A stretch of DNA of 64,000 nt from Winogradskyella arenosi (GCF_003337305.1 NZ_QPJO01000001.1:1017203-1081202), one strand, 5' to 3'. Positions 53,087 through 62,106 are shown, numbered from the stretch's first letter. A program made the numbers and translations. Notes: generated from the sequence alone by a model not told the origin.

Positions 53087-54160
53087 ATGGCAGAGTTCTA
53101 TAAACTAAAGATTAAAGAAATATATAAGGAAACCAAAGACACTTCGGTGATTACTTTTGATGTTCCTCAAGCATTATATGAGACTTTTAAGTTTCGTCAA
53201 GGGCAACATTTAACCTTAAAGGCAGACCTTAATGGACAAGATGTTCGTCGTTCGTACTCGCTTTGTTCAAGCCCTTATGAACAAGAATGGAAAGTCGCAG
53301 TAAAGGCAATTCCAGAGGGTAAATTTTCAACCTATATTAATGAAAGCTTAACGGCAGGAGATGAACTAGAAGTGATGTCGCCAAGCGGAACTTTTGGTGT
53401 GGAATGCAATCCTAATAAAGCAAAAAACTATCTCTTTTTTGCAGCAGGAAGTGGTATTACACCTGTTTTATCCATGTTAAAAGCGCATTTACAAGCCGAA
53501 CCGAATGCAACTTGTAAGTTGTTTTATGTCAATAAAACCGCAAAATCCATTATCTTTAAAGAAGAACTAGAGCAATTGCGTAATACCTTTTTTGGTCGAT
53601 TAGAAATCTATTATTTCTTAACCAAAGAGCGTAGAGATATCGAGTTGTTTAACGGAAGATTTGACGACGATAAAATGCAAGTCCTCACAAAAACCTTTAT
53701 CGATATTCCAGATACAAGTGAAGTGTTTTTATGTGGACCAGAAAAGATGGTCAACTACGTGAGCGAGTATCTTATAAATGCAGGATTGCCAAAAGAATTA
53801 GTGCATTTTGAACTCTTTATAACTGGGCTTTCAGAAGAAGACATTAAAAGAGCTGAGCGCTTATCGCAGCAAAATGTAGAAGGAACAGAAGTTGTCATTG
53901 TAGATGGTGGAAAAGAATTTGCGTTCACCATGACCACAGCATATGATAATATTCTCGACGCAGCCTTAGGCGCAGGAGCGGACTTGCCATTTGCCTGTAA
54001 AGGCGGTGTGTGTAGCACCTGTAAATGTGAAGTCAAAGAAGGTAGCGTTGAAATGAAAATAAATTACGCACTAGATGATAAAGAAGTATCACAAAACCTA
54101 GTGCTCAGCTGTCAGGCTGTACCAACATCAGATAAAGTCGTTGTTGATTTTGATGTATAA
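53087..54160 (+). CDS. paaE: Phenylacetyl-CoA epoxidase reductase subunit
   Basis: Passes electrons from NADPH to the diiron oxygenase PaaA. FAD domain (about 1-100) with RRSYSLCSSP, NAD domain (about 105-235) with FFAAGSGITPVLSMLKA and FLCGPEKMV, and a plant-type 2Fe-2S domain (about 265-357) with Cys304, Cys309, Cys312 and Cys342 (CKGGVCSTC plus LSCQ). First structural gene of the cluster, ahead of paaABCD; in E. coli it is last of that group. 357 residues, normal. Confidence 0.94.
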   Translation: MAEFYKLKIKEIYKETKDTSVITFDVPQALYETFKFRQGQHLTLKADLNGQDVRRSYSLCSSPYEQEWKVAVKAIPEGKFSTYINESLTAGDELEVMSPSGTFGVECNPNKAKNYLFFAAGSGITPVLSMLKAHLQAEPNATCKLFYVNKTAKSIIFKEELEQLRNTFFGRLEIYYFLTKERRDIELFNGRFDDDKMQVLTKTFIDIPDTSEVFLCGPEKMVNYVSEYLINAGLPKELVHFELFITGLSEEDIKRAERLSQQNVEGTEVVIVDGGKEFAFTMTTAYDNILDAALGAGADLPFACKGGVCSTCKCEVKEGSVEMKINYALDDKEVSQNLVLSCQAVPTSDKVVVDFDV

Positions 54161-54194
54161 TAAATTCTTTAGAAACAAGGAGTTTCAACAATTT

Positions 54195-54219
54195 GTCATT
54201 TCTGTGTAAGCAGGAATCC
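54195..54219. repeat. Dispersed palindrome, 'CAGGAATC' type
   Basis: GTCATTTCTGTGTAAGCAGGAATCC: TTTCTG/CAGGAA can pair with one G-T. First of a set of similar elements in the paa spacers. Confidence 0.55.
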
Positions 54220-54257
54220 ACTAATCATGAAATACGATTCACTAACAACTATATATT

Positions 54258-55214
54258 ATGAGTGAAGAACAAATAAAAAATCTAGAAGCGCAATTCGAAG
54301 CACGTATTGCTAGAGACGAGAAGATCGAACCAAAAGATTGGATGCCAGAAAAATATCGTAAAACGCACATTAGGCAAATGTCGCAACACGCACATTCCGA
54401 AATTGTAGGGATGCTTCCAGAAGGCAATTGGATTACAAGAGCACCTTCCTTACGTCGTAAAGTAGCTTTATTGGCAAAAGTACAAGACGAAGCAGGACAT
54501 GGCTTGTATCTCTATTCTGCATGCGAAACCTTAGGGGTTTCTCGTGAAGAACTTTATGAACAATTACATTCTGGTAAAGCTAAATATTCTTCTATTTTCA
54601 ATTATCCAACAGTAACTTGGGCAGATATGGGAGCTATAGGTTGGTTAGTAGATGGTGCAGCAATTATCAACCAAGTGCCTTTGTGTAATACCTCTTACGG
54701 ACCTTACGCTAGAGCCATGGTGCGTGTGTGCAAAGAAGAAAGCTTTCACCAACGTCAAGGTTATGAAATCATGATAAAATTGGCAAACGGAACAGCAGAA
54801 CAAAAGGAAATGGCGCAAGACGCTTTAAACCGTTGGTGGTGGCCAAGTCTTATGATGTTAGGCCCAACAGATGCCGAGTCTATTCATACTGAACAATCCA
54901 TGAAATGGAAATTAAAACGTAAGTCAAATGACGATTTACGTCAGCAATTTATAGATCAAACCGTACCACAAGCCGAGTTAATCGGTCTTACCATTCCAGA
55001 TCCAGATTTAAAATGGAACGAAGAAAAAGGCGTTTACGATTTTGGTGAAATCAATTGGGATGAGTTTTGGCAAGTGGTAAAAGGGCATGGCCCAATGAAT
55101 AAAGAACGTATGAAAGCAAGAGTTGATGCCTGGGAAGAAGGGCAATGGGTACGTGATGCCGCTATGGCTTATGCCGAAAAGAAACAAGAACGAAAAGAAA
55201 AACGAGTAGTTTAA
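54258..55214 (+). CDS. paaA: Phenylacetyl-CoA epoxidase catalytic subunit
   Basis: Diiron subunit that epoxidises the aromatic ring of phenylacetyl-CoA. It keeps the ferritin-like helix bundle with [16 protein letters not shown] (Glu, His) and [15 protein letters not shown] (EEx2H), plus [12 protein letters not shown] and [11 protein letters not shown]. 318 residues, as in other PaaA. paaB follows after an 80-base spacer containing a dispersed repeat. Confidence 0.96.
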   Translation: MSEEQIKNLEAQFEARIARDEKIEPKDWMPEKYRKTHIRQMSQHAHSEIVGMLPEGNWITRAPSLRRKVALLAKVQDEAGHGLYLYSACETLGVSREELYEQLHSGKAKYSSIFNYPTVTWADMGAIGWLVDGAAIINQVPLCNTSYGPYARAMVRVCKEESFHQRQGYEIMIKLANGTAEQKEMAQDALNRWWWPSLMMLGPTDAESIHTEQSMKWKLKRKSNDDLRQQFIDQTVPQAELIGLTIPDPDLKWNEEKGVYDFGEINWDEFWQVVKGHGPMNKERMKARVDAWEEGQWVRDAAMAYAEKKQERKEKRVV

Positions 55215-55219
55215 AAGTG

Positions 55220-55267
55220 TTGTCAGTTCGAGTGAAATTGCCTTTTAGCAATTTTATATCGAGAACA
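55220..55267. repeat. Dispersed imperfect hairpin, 'TTCGAG/ATCGAGAA' long type, copy 1
   Basis: About 48 bases: GTTCGAGTGAAATTGC ... GCAATTTTATATCGAGAAC, with the arms pairing imperfectly around a short loop. Same element as at 57101, 58071, 60708, 62261 and 63821. Confidence 0.8.
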
Positions 55268-55293
55268 ATATCTTATCAAATAACAATAATATT

Positions 55294-55584
55294 ATGTCAA
55301 ACAAAAAAAACTGGCCACTTTGGGAAGTCTTCGTAAGAAGTAAAAACGGATTAGAACACAGGCACTGCGGAAGTTTACATGCCGCAGATGAAGAAATGGC
55401 ATTAGAAAATGCTCGAGATGTTTACACAAGACGTAGTGAAGGCGTCAGTATTTGGGTGGTAGAATCTAAACACATCACAGCATCTAATCCAGAACATAAC
55501 GGCGAACTATTTGAGCCCGCTCAAGACAAAGTCTATCGTCATCCCACGTTTTACGATTTACCAGATGAGGTAAAACACATGTAA
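55294..55584 (+). CDS. paaB: Phenylacetyl-CoA epoxidase subunit PaaB
   Basis: Small structural subunit of the epoxidase complex (96 residues). WPLWEVFVRSKNGLEHRHCG, LHAADEEMALENARDVYTRR and GVSIWVVES follow the PaaB pattern. Not catalytic itself, but needed for complex assembly. Confidence 0.95.
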   Translation: MSNKKNWPLWEVFVRSKNGLEHRHCGSLHAADEEMALENARDVYTRRSEGVSIWVVESKHITASNPEHNGELFEPAQDKVYRHPTFYDLPDEVKHM

Positions 55585-55585
55585 A

Positions 55586-55671
55586 ATTCCTGCGAACGCA
55601 GAAATCTCATAAATTGAAACTAAACGTCACTTCGAGTGATTTGTGAGAAACGAACAAATCGTATCGAGAAG
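55586..55671. repeat. Two adjacent dispersed palindromes
   Basis: ATTCCTGCGAACGCAGAAAT (55586-55605) is of the 'CAGGAATC' type; CGTCACTTCGAGTGATTTGT to ATCGAGAAG (55626-55671) is the short form of the 'TTCGAG/ATCGAGAA' type. They fill the paaB-paaC spacer. Confidence 0.7.
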
Positions 55672-55686
55672 TAATTAAAAAGATAT

Positions 55687-55698
55687 CCACTTTCGTGG
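55687..55698. promoter_or_regulatory. Hairpin ahead of paaC
   Basis: CCAC-TTTC-GTGG followed by GCCATTAAG and ATG (55708). Same layout as at 24816 and 63944. Confidence 0.5.
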
Positions 55699-55707
55699 GC
55701 CATTAAG

Positions 55708-56460
55708 ATGAATAACAATTTATACAAATACATCCTTGGCATTGCCGATAATTCTCTAATCCTAGGACAAAGATTAGGAGAACTAACAGGTCATGAACCA
55801 AGCCTAGAAACAGATATTGCTTGTACCAATATATCATTAGATTTATTTGGTCAAGTACGAAGCTATTTTCAATACGCAGCAAAAATTGCAGGAGACCAGA
55901 GAACCGAAGATGATATCGCTATGCTTCGTAAAGAAAGAGAATACGTCAACGTTTTATTGGTAGAACAACCCAATAGAAATTTTGCCTATACCATGGCACG
56001 TCAGTTTTTATTTGATGTATATCACTTGCTTTTTTTACAAGAATTACAGAAAAGCAAAGATTTAACATTGGCAGCAATAGCTAATAAATCTATAAAAGAA
56101 GTGAGTTATCATTTGCGTTTTTCTACCGATTGGATCAAACGATTAGGTGATGGTACCGAAGAAAGCAAAGCAAAAATGCAAGACGCTATAGATAGTTTAT
56201 GGACCTATACCGACGAGCTATTTCATCAAACCGAAGCCGATAAAGTTATGGTTCAAGAAGGGATAGGTGTAGATGTTACGGTATTAAAGAAAGCTTATTA
56301 TGAAAAAGTAAATGCTGTTTTAGAAGAGGCAACACTTGAAATACCAGAATCTAAATGGTTTCAAAAAGGTGGGAAACAAGGGATTCATACCGAACATTTA
56401 GGGTATTTGCTAGCAGAATTACAATACATGCAACGTGCATATCCTAATATGGAATGGTAG
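55708..56460 (+). CDS. paaC: Phenylacetyl-CoA epoxidase subunit PaaC
   Basis: Structural partner of PaaA with the same ferritin-like fold but without the full iron-ligand set. NNNLYKYILGIADNSLILGQRLGEL starts it (fragments NNNLYKYILGI and LILGQRLGEL), with SYHLRFSTDWIKRLGDGTEES and HTEHLGYLLAELQYMQRAYP near the C terminus. 250 residues. Confidence 0.95.
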   Translation: MNNNLYKYILGIADNSLILGQRLGELTGHEPSLETDIACTNISLDLFGQVRSYFQYAAKIAGDQRTEDDIAMLRKEREYVNVLLVEQPNRNFAYTMARQFLFDVYHLLFLQELQKSKDLTLAAIANKSIKEVSYHLRFSTDWIKRLGDGTEESKAKMQDAIDSLWTYTDELFHQTEADKVMVQEGIGVDVTVLKKAYYEKVNAVLEEATLEIPESKWFQKGGKQGIHTEHLGYLLAELQYMQRAYPNMEW

Positions 56461-56474
56461 AAATCGACTTTTTT

Positions 56475-56562
56475 GTCGTTTCCGCGAAAGCGGAAATCTC
56501 ATAATTGAAGCTAAACGTCACTTCGAGTGATTTGTGAAGCATGAGCAAATTGTATCGAGAAG
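56475..56562. repeat. Two adjacent dispersed palindromes
   Basis: TTTCCGC-GAAA-GCGGAAA (56479-56496), then CGTCACTTCGAGTGATTTGT to ATCGAGAAG (about 56516-56562). Same pair and same order as in the paaB-paaC spacer. Confidence 0.75.
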
Positions 56563-56575
56563 CAATAAAACAAGA

Positions 56576-56593
56576 TTCCCGTTTTCACGGGAA
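56576..56593. promoter_or_regulatory. Hairpin directly ahead of paaD
   Basis: TTCCCG-TTTTCA-CGGGAA; the ATG of paaD (56594) follows immediately. Confidence 0.5.
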
Positions 56594-57097
56594 ATGAATA
56601 TGACAACAGAACAAAACATAGACGATATCTTAATTCCAATCTTGGAAAAAGTTTCAGATCCCGAAATTCCAGTATTATCCATTATGGATATGGGCGTTGT
56701 TCGTACAGCTGTTATAGAAAATGAGTTGGTAAAGGTGCAAATCACACCCACTTATAGTGGTTGTCCTGCAATGGATGTTATTGGGGATGATATCAAAGCA
56801 GCATTAAAACAAGCAGGATATGATGCTGAAATAGAATTAATTCTCGCACCAGCATGGACAACCGATTGGATAACACCAAGAGGTAGAAAAGCTTTAGAGG
56901 AATACGGTATTGCAGCACCTTTAGATGCCGAAGCAGATAAAAGTGTATTGTTAGAAGGAAAAAAAATGGTAAAGTGTCCACAATGCGGATCCACAAATAC
57001 CAGATTAGTAAGTCAGTTTGGTTCTACAGCATGTAAAGCACAATTTCAGTGCGACGATTGCCAGGAGCCTTTTGATTATTTTAAATGTTTAAAATAA
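56594..57097 (+). CDS. paaD: Phenylacetyl-CoA epoxidase maturation protein PaaD
   Basis: DUF59/MIP18-type protein thought to help iron-sulfur or diiron assembly. N-terminal DUF59 domain (about 5-100: VSDPEIPVLSIMDMGVV, TPTYSGCPAMDVI) and a C-terminal zinc-ribbon-like part with CPQCGSTNTRL and CDDCQEPFDYFKC (four Cys in two CxxC pairs). An upstream in-frame ATG at 56534 would add 20 residues encoded within the repeats; 56594 is preferred. Confidence 0.94.
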   Translation: MNMTTEQNIDDILIPILEKVSDPEIPVLSIMDMGVVRTAVIENELVKVQITPTYSGCPAMDVIGDDIKAALKQAGYDAEIELILAPAWTTDWITPRGRKALEEYGIAAPLDAEADKSVLLEGKKMVKCPQCGSTNTRLVSQFGSTACKAQFQCDDCQEPFDYFKCLK

Positions 57098-57100
57098 ATT

Positions 57101-57148
57101 AACGTCAGTTCGAGTGAAATTGCCTTTTGCAATTTTGTATCGAGAACA
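57101..57148. repeat. Dispersed imperfect hairpin, long type, copy 2
   Basis: AACGTCAGTTCGAGTGAAAT ... GCAATTTTGTATCGAGAACA, almost the same sequence as copies 3 to 6. Confidence 0.85.
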
Positions 57149-57158
57149 TATCAAAGCA

Positions 57159-57230
57159 TTGTCATTCCTACGAAAGCAGGAATCTTATAAATAGAAATAA
57201 AATGTCACCTTGAGCGCAGTCGAAAGGTCT
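57159..57230. repeat. Two further dispersed repeats before paaG
   Basis: CATTCCTACGAAAGCAGGAAT (57163-57183, hairpin TTCCT/AGGAA) and CACCTTGAGCGCAGTCGAAA (57206-57225, followed by GGTCT). Confidence 0.65.
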
Positions 57231-57244
57231 CAATATAAAGAAAT

Positions 57245-58027
57245 ATGAACAAAAGTATTCAGCTTAAAATTGAAAACAAAATAGCAACCATATCGCTAAA
57301 CCGACCAGAAGTATTCAATAGTTTCAATCGTGAAATGGCATTTTTACTGCAAGACACTTTAGATGCCTGTGAGAAAAATGAAGACATAAGAGCGATTGTG
57401 CTTACAGGAAATGGAAAAGCATTTTGCGCTGGTCAAGATTTAAAAGAAGTTACAGACCCAGAATTAAACCCTGGATTCAAAAAAATACTAGAAGAACATT
57501 ACAACCCAATTATCACCAGAATTCGTGCTATTAAAAAACCCGTTATTGCAGCAGTCAACGGAGTGGCTGCAGGAGCAGGAGCCAATATTGCTTTAGCTTG
57601 TGATATTGTGGTAGCGCACGAAAAAGTGAGCTTTATTCAAGCCTTTAGTTTAATAGGTTTAGTTCCAGATAGCGCTGGAACCTTCTTTTTACCTAGACTT
57701 ATCGGATTTCAAAAAGCATTAGCATTAGCCATGCTCGGCGATAAGATTTCTGCAGAAGAGGCCGAGAACATGGGCATGATTTATAAATGTGTACCAACTG
57801 AAGAATTTGAAGAAACAATTACTATGCTTGCTGTAAAAATGGCAAATATGCCTACTAAGGCTTTAGGTTTAATCAAAGAATTGTTTAATAAGTCCATGAC
57901 TAACGATTTAGAATCGCAATTAGCCTTAGAATCTAAATTACAAATCGAAGCAGCACAAAGCAATGATTATGCAGAAGGTGTTGCAGCCTTTATAGAAAAA
58001 CGCAAACCAAATTTTAAAGGAAATTGA
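57245..58027 (+). CDS. paaG: Enoyl-CoA hydratase/isomerase of the phenylacetate pathway
   Basis: Crotonase fold, 260 residues: FCAGQDLKEV, KPVIAAVNGVAAGAGANIALACD (oxyanion hole; fragments KPVIAAVNGVAAGAGAN) and LIGLVPDSAGTFFLPRLIG. In the pathway PaaG isomerises the ring epoxide to an oxepin and later shifts double bonds. PaaF-type hydratase is a possible alternative, but the Asp in LVPDSAGT is as in PaaG. Confidence 0.88.
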   Translation: MNKSIQLKIENKIATISLNRPEVFNSFNREMAFLLQDTLDACEKNEDIRAIVLTGNGKAFCAGQDLKEVTDPELNPGFKKILEEHYNPIITRIRAIKKPVIAAVNGVAAGAGANIALACDIVVAHEKVSFIQAFSLIGLVPDSAGTFFLPRLIGFQKALALAMLGDKISAEEAENMGMIYKCVPTEEFEETITMLAVKMANMPTKALGLIKELFNKSMTNDLESQLALESKLQIEAAQSNDYAEGVAAFIEKRKPNFKGN

Positions 58028-58070
58028 TTATCATTCAGAACGAAGCGTAAATTCTGATTACATTTAAATG

Positions 58071-58119
58071 AACGTCAGTTCGAGTGAAATTGCTTTTTTG
58101 CAATTTTGTATCGAGAACA
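58071..58119. repeat. Dispersed imperfect hairpin, long type, copy 3
   Basis: AACGTCAGTTCGAGTGAAAT ... ATCGAGAACA. It ends two bases before the start of the dehydratase gene. Confidence 0.85.
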
Positions 58120-58121
58120 AT

Positions 58122-59057
58122 ATGAACAAACAAACCCTCATACAAACCCACAACCGAATAAAACCCTTTATTCACAAAACACCCGTCTTAAGTTCAAGCT
58201 TAATAAATAAAATGATAGGAGCTACTATCGTGTTTAAATGCGAAAACTTTCAAAAAATGGGCGCCTTCAAAATGCGAGGCGCAGCAAACGCCATTCTATC
58301 GCTTTCTGAAGAGGAACGCCAACGAGGAGTCGTAACCCATTCTTCAGGGAATTTCGCACAAGCAGTATCATTAGCGGCTCAGACCTTAGGTGTGAAGGCA
58401 TATATTGTGATGCCAGAAAATGCACCACAAGTCAAAAAAAATGCCGTGAAAACCTATGGTGGTGAAATTATTGAATGCGAGGCGACCCCTCAAGCAAGAG
58501 AAGCTACAGCCAATCAAATAAAAGAAGATAAAGGCGCAACATTTTTACATCCCTCGAACCAAAAGGAGGTTATTTATGGCAACAGTACAGCAGCCATAGA
58601 ATTCCTAGAAGAACAACCGAATTTAGAGGTGATGATAACACCAGTTGGTGGTGGTGGACTCATTGCCGGAACAGCATTAGCGGCGCATCATTTTGCTAAA
58701 AACTGTAAGGTTATCGGAGCCGAACCCAAAGCGGTTGATGATGCCTATCGGTCGTTGATTTCGGGTCATATTGAAATGAATAGCAGCTTTAACACCGTTG
58801 CAGATGGTCTAAGAACGCATTTAGGAGATTGTAATTTTCCCATCATTCAAAAACACGTTGAGAAGATTATTTGTGTTGAAGAAGATGAAATTATAACGGC
58901 AATGCAATTAATCTGGGAACGCATGAAGATTATTGTGGAACCCTCAAGTGCCGTGGCTTTAGCAGCCGTATTAAAACATAAAGAAGAATTTAAAAATCAG
59001 AATGTCGGCATTATAGTCTCTGGCGGCAATGTAGATGTTAGAAATTTACCATTTTGA
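58122..59057 (+). CDS. Threonine/serine dehydratase-like PLP enzyme
   Basis: Fold type II PLP enzyme of 311 residues: FKCENFQKMGAFKMRGAANA (PLP Lys), SSGNFAQAVSLAA, and PVGGGGLIAGTALA for the phosphate. Similar to threonine dehydratase and serine racemase of the small, ACT-less type. It has no known step in phenylacetate breakdown, so its place between paaG and paaH is odd. Start: ATG 58122 is used because the in-frame ATG at 58068 lies at the edge of the repeat that runs into the gene. Confidence 0.87.
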   Translation: MNKQTLIQTHNRIKPFIHKTPVLSSSLINKMIGATIVFKCENFQKMGAFKMRGAANAILSLSEEERQRGVVTHSSGNFAQAVSLAAQTLGVKAYIVMPENAPQVKKNAVKTYGGEIIECEATPQAREATANQIKEDKGATFLHPSNQKEVIYGNSTAAIEFLEEQPNLEVMITPVGGGGLIAGTALAAHHFAKNCKVIGAEPKAVDDAYRSLISGHIEMNSSFNTVADGLRTHLGDCNFPIIQKHVEKIICVEEDEIITAMQLIWERMKIIVEPSSAVALAAVLKHKEEFKNQNVGIIVSGGNVDVRNLPF

Positions 59058-59102
59058 TTAACGATTGAAGATTTATGATTATTGAACTTAAACAGAATAA
59101 AG

Positions 59103-59465
59103 ATGAAACCTAATCAATTAGAAGAACGATTGATTCAATTGTCAATTGAGATTATTCTGTTGTGTAAAACAATAGATAAATCTTTTGCATCAGAACATTT
59201 AGCTAAACAATTAATACGTTCGGCAACGTCTTCAGCTTTAAATTATGGAGAAGCTAGAAGTGGAGAATCTACAAGAGATTTTCTTCATAAAATGAAAATT
59301 TGCTTAAAAGAATTAAGAGAGTCTTTTATAAACTTAAGAATATTAAAAGGAGCTAATCTTATCAAAGACTTTGAATTTTTAGAAAAAATATTAAAAGAAA
59401 ATGATGAATTAATTTCAATTTTTGTTGTTAGTATTAAAACAGCTTCAAACAAGTCGAAATCATAA
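59103..59465 (+). CDS. Four-helix-bundle protein (23S rRNA intervening-sequence family)
   Basis: 120 residues, strongly helical, with the pattern LIQLSIEIILLCKTI, LAKQLIRSATSSALNYGEA and FLHKMKICLKELRES typical of the S23/four-helix-bundle family. First found in insertions in 23S rRNA genes, these proteins are now met in many bacterial genomes at unrelated loci; the function is not clear. Start ATG 59103; the upstream TTG at 59082 is less likely. Lower G+C than neighbours and no link with the pathway suggest a later insertion into the cluster. Confidence 0.85.
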   Translation: MKPNQLEERLIQLSIEIILLCKTIDKSFASEHLAKQLIRSATSSALNYGEARSGESTRDFLHKMKICLKELRESFINLRILKGANLIKDFEFLEKILKENDELISIFVVSIKTASNKSKS

Positions 59466-59486
59466 AATATAGATGGAATATCAGGT

Positions 59487-60704
59487 ATGAGTAAAAATCA
59501 AAGATCAGAAATCGTTAATCCACAATCTCAAATCAATAGAGTTGGAATAATAGGCTCAGGAACCATGGGGAGCGGCATTGCACAAGTTGCTGCAACTTCG
59601 GGTTGCCTAGTGAAATTATACGATACCAATCAAGCAGCTTTAGATAAAGCAAAAAGCGGTTTAGAGAAAATATTAAATCGTTTAATCGAAAAAGGACGCA
59701 TAGATGCTACTGAAAAAGATAGAATTCAATCTAACATTTCATACGTCAGCAACTTAAAAGATTTAGCAGACTCTAACTTGACTATTGAAGCTATTGTTGA
59801 AAATTTAGAGATTAAAAAGAAAGTATTTTCAGAATTAGAAAGTTATGTTGCTGAGGATTGTATTATCGCCTCAAACACGTCTAGTTTATCTATAGCATCT
59901 ATTGCAGCATCGCTAAAAAAACCAGAACGATGTGTAGGGATTCATTTTTTCAATCCAGCACCTTTAATGAAATTGGTTGAGGTTATTCCTGCCATTCAAA
60001 CTTCCAAAGCAGTATTAGAAAAGTCGATTCAAACCATCAAGGATTGGAAAAAAGTAGTCGCAGTCGCTAAAGACACACCTGGTTTTATTGTTAACCGTGT
60101 AGCAAGACCTTTTTATGGGGAAGCATTACGTATTTACGAAGAAGGAATAGCCGATTTTGCGACCATCGATAACAGTTTAAAAAGCTTAGGTGGTTTCCGA
60201 ATGGGACCATTTGAATTGATGGATTTTATAGGAAACGATGTCAATTACACCGTAACAGAAACCGTCTTTACCGCTTTTTATTTCGACCCAAGATACAAAC
60301 CAAGCTTTACTCAGAAACGATTAAGTGAAGCAGGTTATTTAGGACGAAAATCAGGTAAAGGCTTTTATGATTATGATGAAAATGGAAAGCGTGTCATTCA
60401 GAACGATAGTGTAGAATCTCATGATGAAAAGTTATTAGAAACCATTTTCAATCGTGTCCTCGTCATGCTCATCAACGAAGCAGCAGATGCCTTATTTTTA
60501 AATATCGCTTCCGCGGAAGACATAGACAATGCCATGACCAAAGGCGTTAACTATCCAAAAGGCTTATTAGCTTGGGCAGACGAAAAAGGTATCGATTGGT
60601 GTGTGTCTACATTAGATGCATTATATAACGAATATCATGAAGATAGATACCGTTGTAGTCCTTTGTTACGTAAAATGAATAAAGAAAATAAAACGTTTTT
60701 TTAA
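59487..60704 (+). CDS. paaH: 3-Hydroxyacyl-CoA dehydrogenase of the phenylacetate pathway
   Basis: Oxidises 3-hydroxyadipyl-CoA to 3-oxoadipyl-CoA with NAD+. NAD fold VGIIGSGTMGSGIAQVAA (about 19-36), SNTSSLSIASIA, CVGIHFFNPAPLMKLVEV (His/Glu/Asn catalytic region) and two C-terminal helical domains (SGKGFYDYDENG). 405 residues, as expected for a one-enzyme (not fused) form. Confidence 0.93.
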   Translation: MSKNQRSEIVNPQSQINRVGIIGSGTMGSGIAQVAATSGCLVKLYDTNQAALDKAKSGLEKILNRLIEKGRIDATEKDRIQSNISYVSNLKDLADSNLTIEAIVENLEIKKKVFSELESYVAEDCIIASNTSSLSIASIAASLKKPERCVGIHFFNPAPLMKLVEVIPAIQTSKAVLEKSIQTIKDWKKVVAVAKDTPGFIVNRVARPFYGEALRIYEEGIADFATIDNSLKSLGGFRMGPFELMDFIGNDVNYTVTETVFTAFYFDPRYKPSFTQKRLSEAGYLGRKSGKGFYDYDENGKRVIQNDSVESHDEKLLETIFNRVLVMLINEAADALFLNIASAEDIDNAMTKGVNYPKGLLAWADEKGIDWCVSTLDALYNEYHEDRYRCSPLLRKMNKENKTFF

Positions 60705-60707
60705 TAT

Positions 60708-60811
60708 AACGTCAGTTCGAGTGAAATTGCTTTTTCTGCAATTTTGTATCGAGAACAAGTGAGGCTTCTCGATACAATTTGCTCGAAACTCACAAATCAC
60801 TCGAAGTGACG
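60708..60811. repeat. Pair of oppositely oriented dispersed repeats (long type copy 4 and short type inverted)
   Basis: 60708-60758 is the long element (GTTCGAGTGAAATTGC ... ATCGAGAACA). 60763-60811 is the short element in reverse: GCTTCTCGATACAATTTGCT ... ACTCGAAGTGACG. Head-to-head, the two could form one large stem. Confidence 0.8.
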
Positions 60812-60822
60812 AAAGAATACAT

Positions 60823-61227
60823 ATGACAGGAGAACAAATCCCACATAAAATGTTAAGGCAAGACGCCTACAGCACCTGGCTAGGCATAGAAATTCTAGAA
60901 TGTGAAATCGGACGCTGTAAAGTCGGAATGACCATTAGAAAGGAAATGCTAAACAGTATGGGAAAAGCACATGGTGGTATCAGTTATTCATTAGCAGATA
61001 CAGCTTTCGGATTTGCAGCAAATACACATGGTAAATATGCCGTGTCTATAGAAACAAGTATTAATCATATCGAAGCTTTGGATGAAGGTGATTATATAGT
61101 TGCAGAATCTGTAATAGAATCTGTAAAAAATAGATTAGGCTTTAATATTATTGAAGTAAAACGAGGAGAAGAATTAGTGGCACTTTTTAAGGGTGTCGTT
61201 TATAGAACTCAAAAAGATTGGGAATAA
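60823..61227 (+). CDS. paaI: Hotdog-fold thioesterase PaaI
   Basis: 134 residues, PaaI-type thioesterase: NSMGKAHGGISYSLADTAFGFAAN (in fragments NSMGKAHGGISYSLAD and TAFGFAAN) carries the Gly-Gly and the catalytic Asp; GKYAVSIETSINHIE follows. It removes dead-end ring-hydroxylated CoA esters and so frees CoA. Confidence 0.93.
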   Translation: MTGEQIPHKMLRQDAYSTWLGIEILECEIGRCKVGMTIRKEMLNSMGKAHGGISYSLADTAFGFAANTHGKYAVSIETSINHIEALDEGDYIVAESVIESVKNRLGFNIIEVKRGEELVALFKGVVYRTQKDWE

Positions 61228-61244
61228 AATAAAAATATTAAATT

Positions 61245-62105
61245 ATGAAATGGCAAGGTAGAAGAAAAAGCGGGAATCTTGAAGATCAACGTGGAATGGG
61301 AAACAAGGGCAAGTTAGCTGCAGGTGGAGGAGTCATTGCTGTTGTCGTTATTCTATTGCAACTTTTTGGAGGTGAAACAGGACAACAATTAGCGCCAATT
61401 ATAGAGCAAGTAGCCAATAGTCAAACGACACAACAAGTTGAGCAACGAGATCTAACGAGTCAAGAAGTTGAAATGGGTAATTTTATGAACGCAGTCTTGG
61501 TAGATACAGAAGATGTTTGGAATCGACTTTTTAGGGAATATAACCTAGGTGATTATAAAGAACCAAAACTTGTTTTATTTACAGATGCCGTAAGTACAGG
61601 TTGTGGAAATGCAAGTGCAGCTTCAGGTCCTTTTTATTGTCCAGCAGATCAAAAATTATATATGGATATGTCTTTCTTTGATGAACTAAAAACACGTTTC
61701 GGAGCAAAAGGTGGCGATTTTGCCATCGCTTATGTAACAGCGCATGAGGTCGGACATCATATTCAAACCATTCTTGGTACATCTAATAAAGTGAGACAAT
61801 TACAAAGTCAGACCAACCAAACAGGAGCCAATAAATTATCGGTAGCTCAAGAGTTGCAAGCCGATTTCTATGCTGGTGTTTGGGCACACCACAATAAAGA
61901 ATATTTACAAGAAGGCGATATAGAAGAAGCGTTAAGTGCAGCCAATGCAGTGGGAGACGATGCCATTCAAAAACGAATGAGCGGAAGTGTCAATTCAGAC
62001 AGTTTCACACACGGAACATCAGAGCAGCGTATGGAGTGGTTTATGAAAGGCTACAACACTGGCGATATTAGAAATGGAGATACATTTTCGGCCTTATTAA
62101 ACTAA
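61245..62105 (+). CDS. YpfJ-family neutral zinc metallopeptidase
   Basis: 286 residues: basic N terminus, one membrane segment (about 24-42), a low-complexity linker, then a peptidase domain with HEVGHH at His167-Glu168 to His171 (HExxH zincin motif) and QELQADFYAGVWAHH providing the third metal ligand (Glu). Substrate unknown. Starts 17 bases after paaI although not part of the pathway. Confidence 0.88.
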   Translation: MKWQGRRKSGNLEDQRGMGNKGKLAAGGGVIAVVVILLQLFGGETGQQLAPIIEQVANSQTTQQVEQRDLTSQEVEMGNFMNAVLVDTEDVWNRLFREYNLGDYKEPKLVLFTDAVSTGCGNASAASGPFYCPADQKLYMDMSFFDELKTRFGAKGGDFAIAYVTAHEVGHHIQTILGTSNKVRQLQSQTNQTGANKLSVAQELQADFYAGVWAHHNKEYLQEGDIEEALSAANAVGDDAIQKRMSGSVNSDSFTHGTSEQRMEWFMKGYNTGDIRNGDTFSALLN

Positions 62106-62106
62106 A

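Noticed and set aside
56518-56751. Minus-strand ORF before and within paaD
   Set aside because: It covers dispersed repeats and the start of paaD in another frame; no family resemblance. Treated as a shadow.
58068-58121. N-terminal extension of the dehydratase gene
   Set aside because: The extra codons are the dispersed repeat read in frame; the ATG at 58122 matches the family N terminus.
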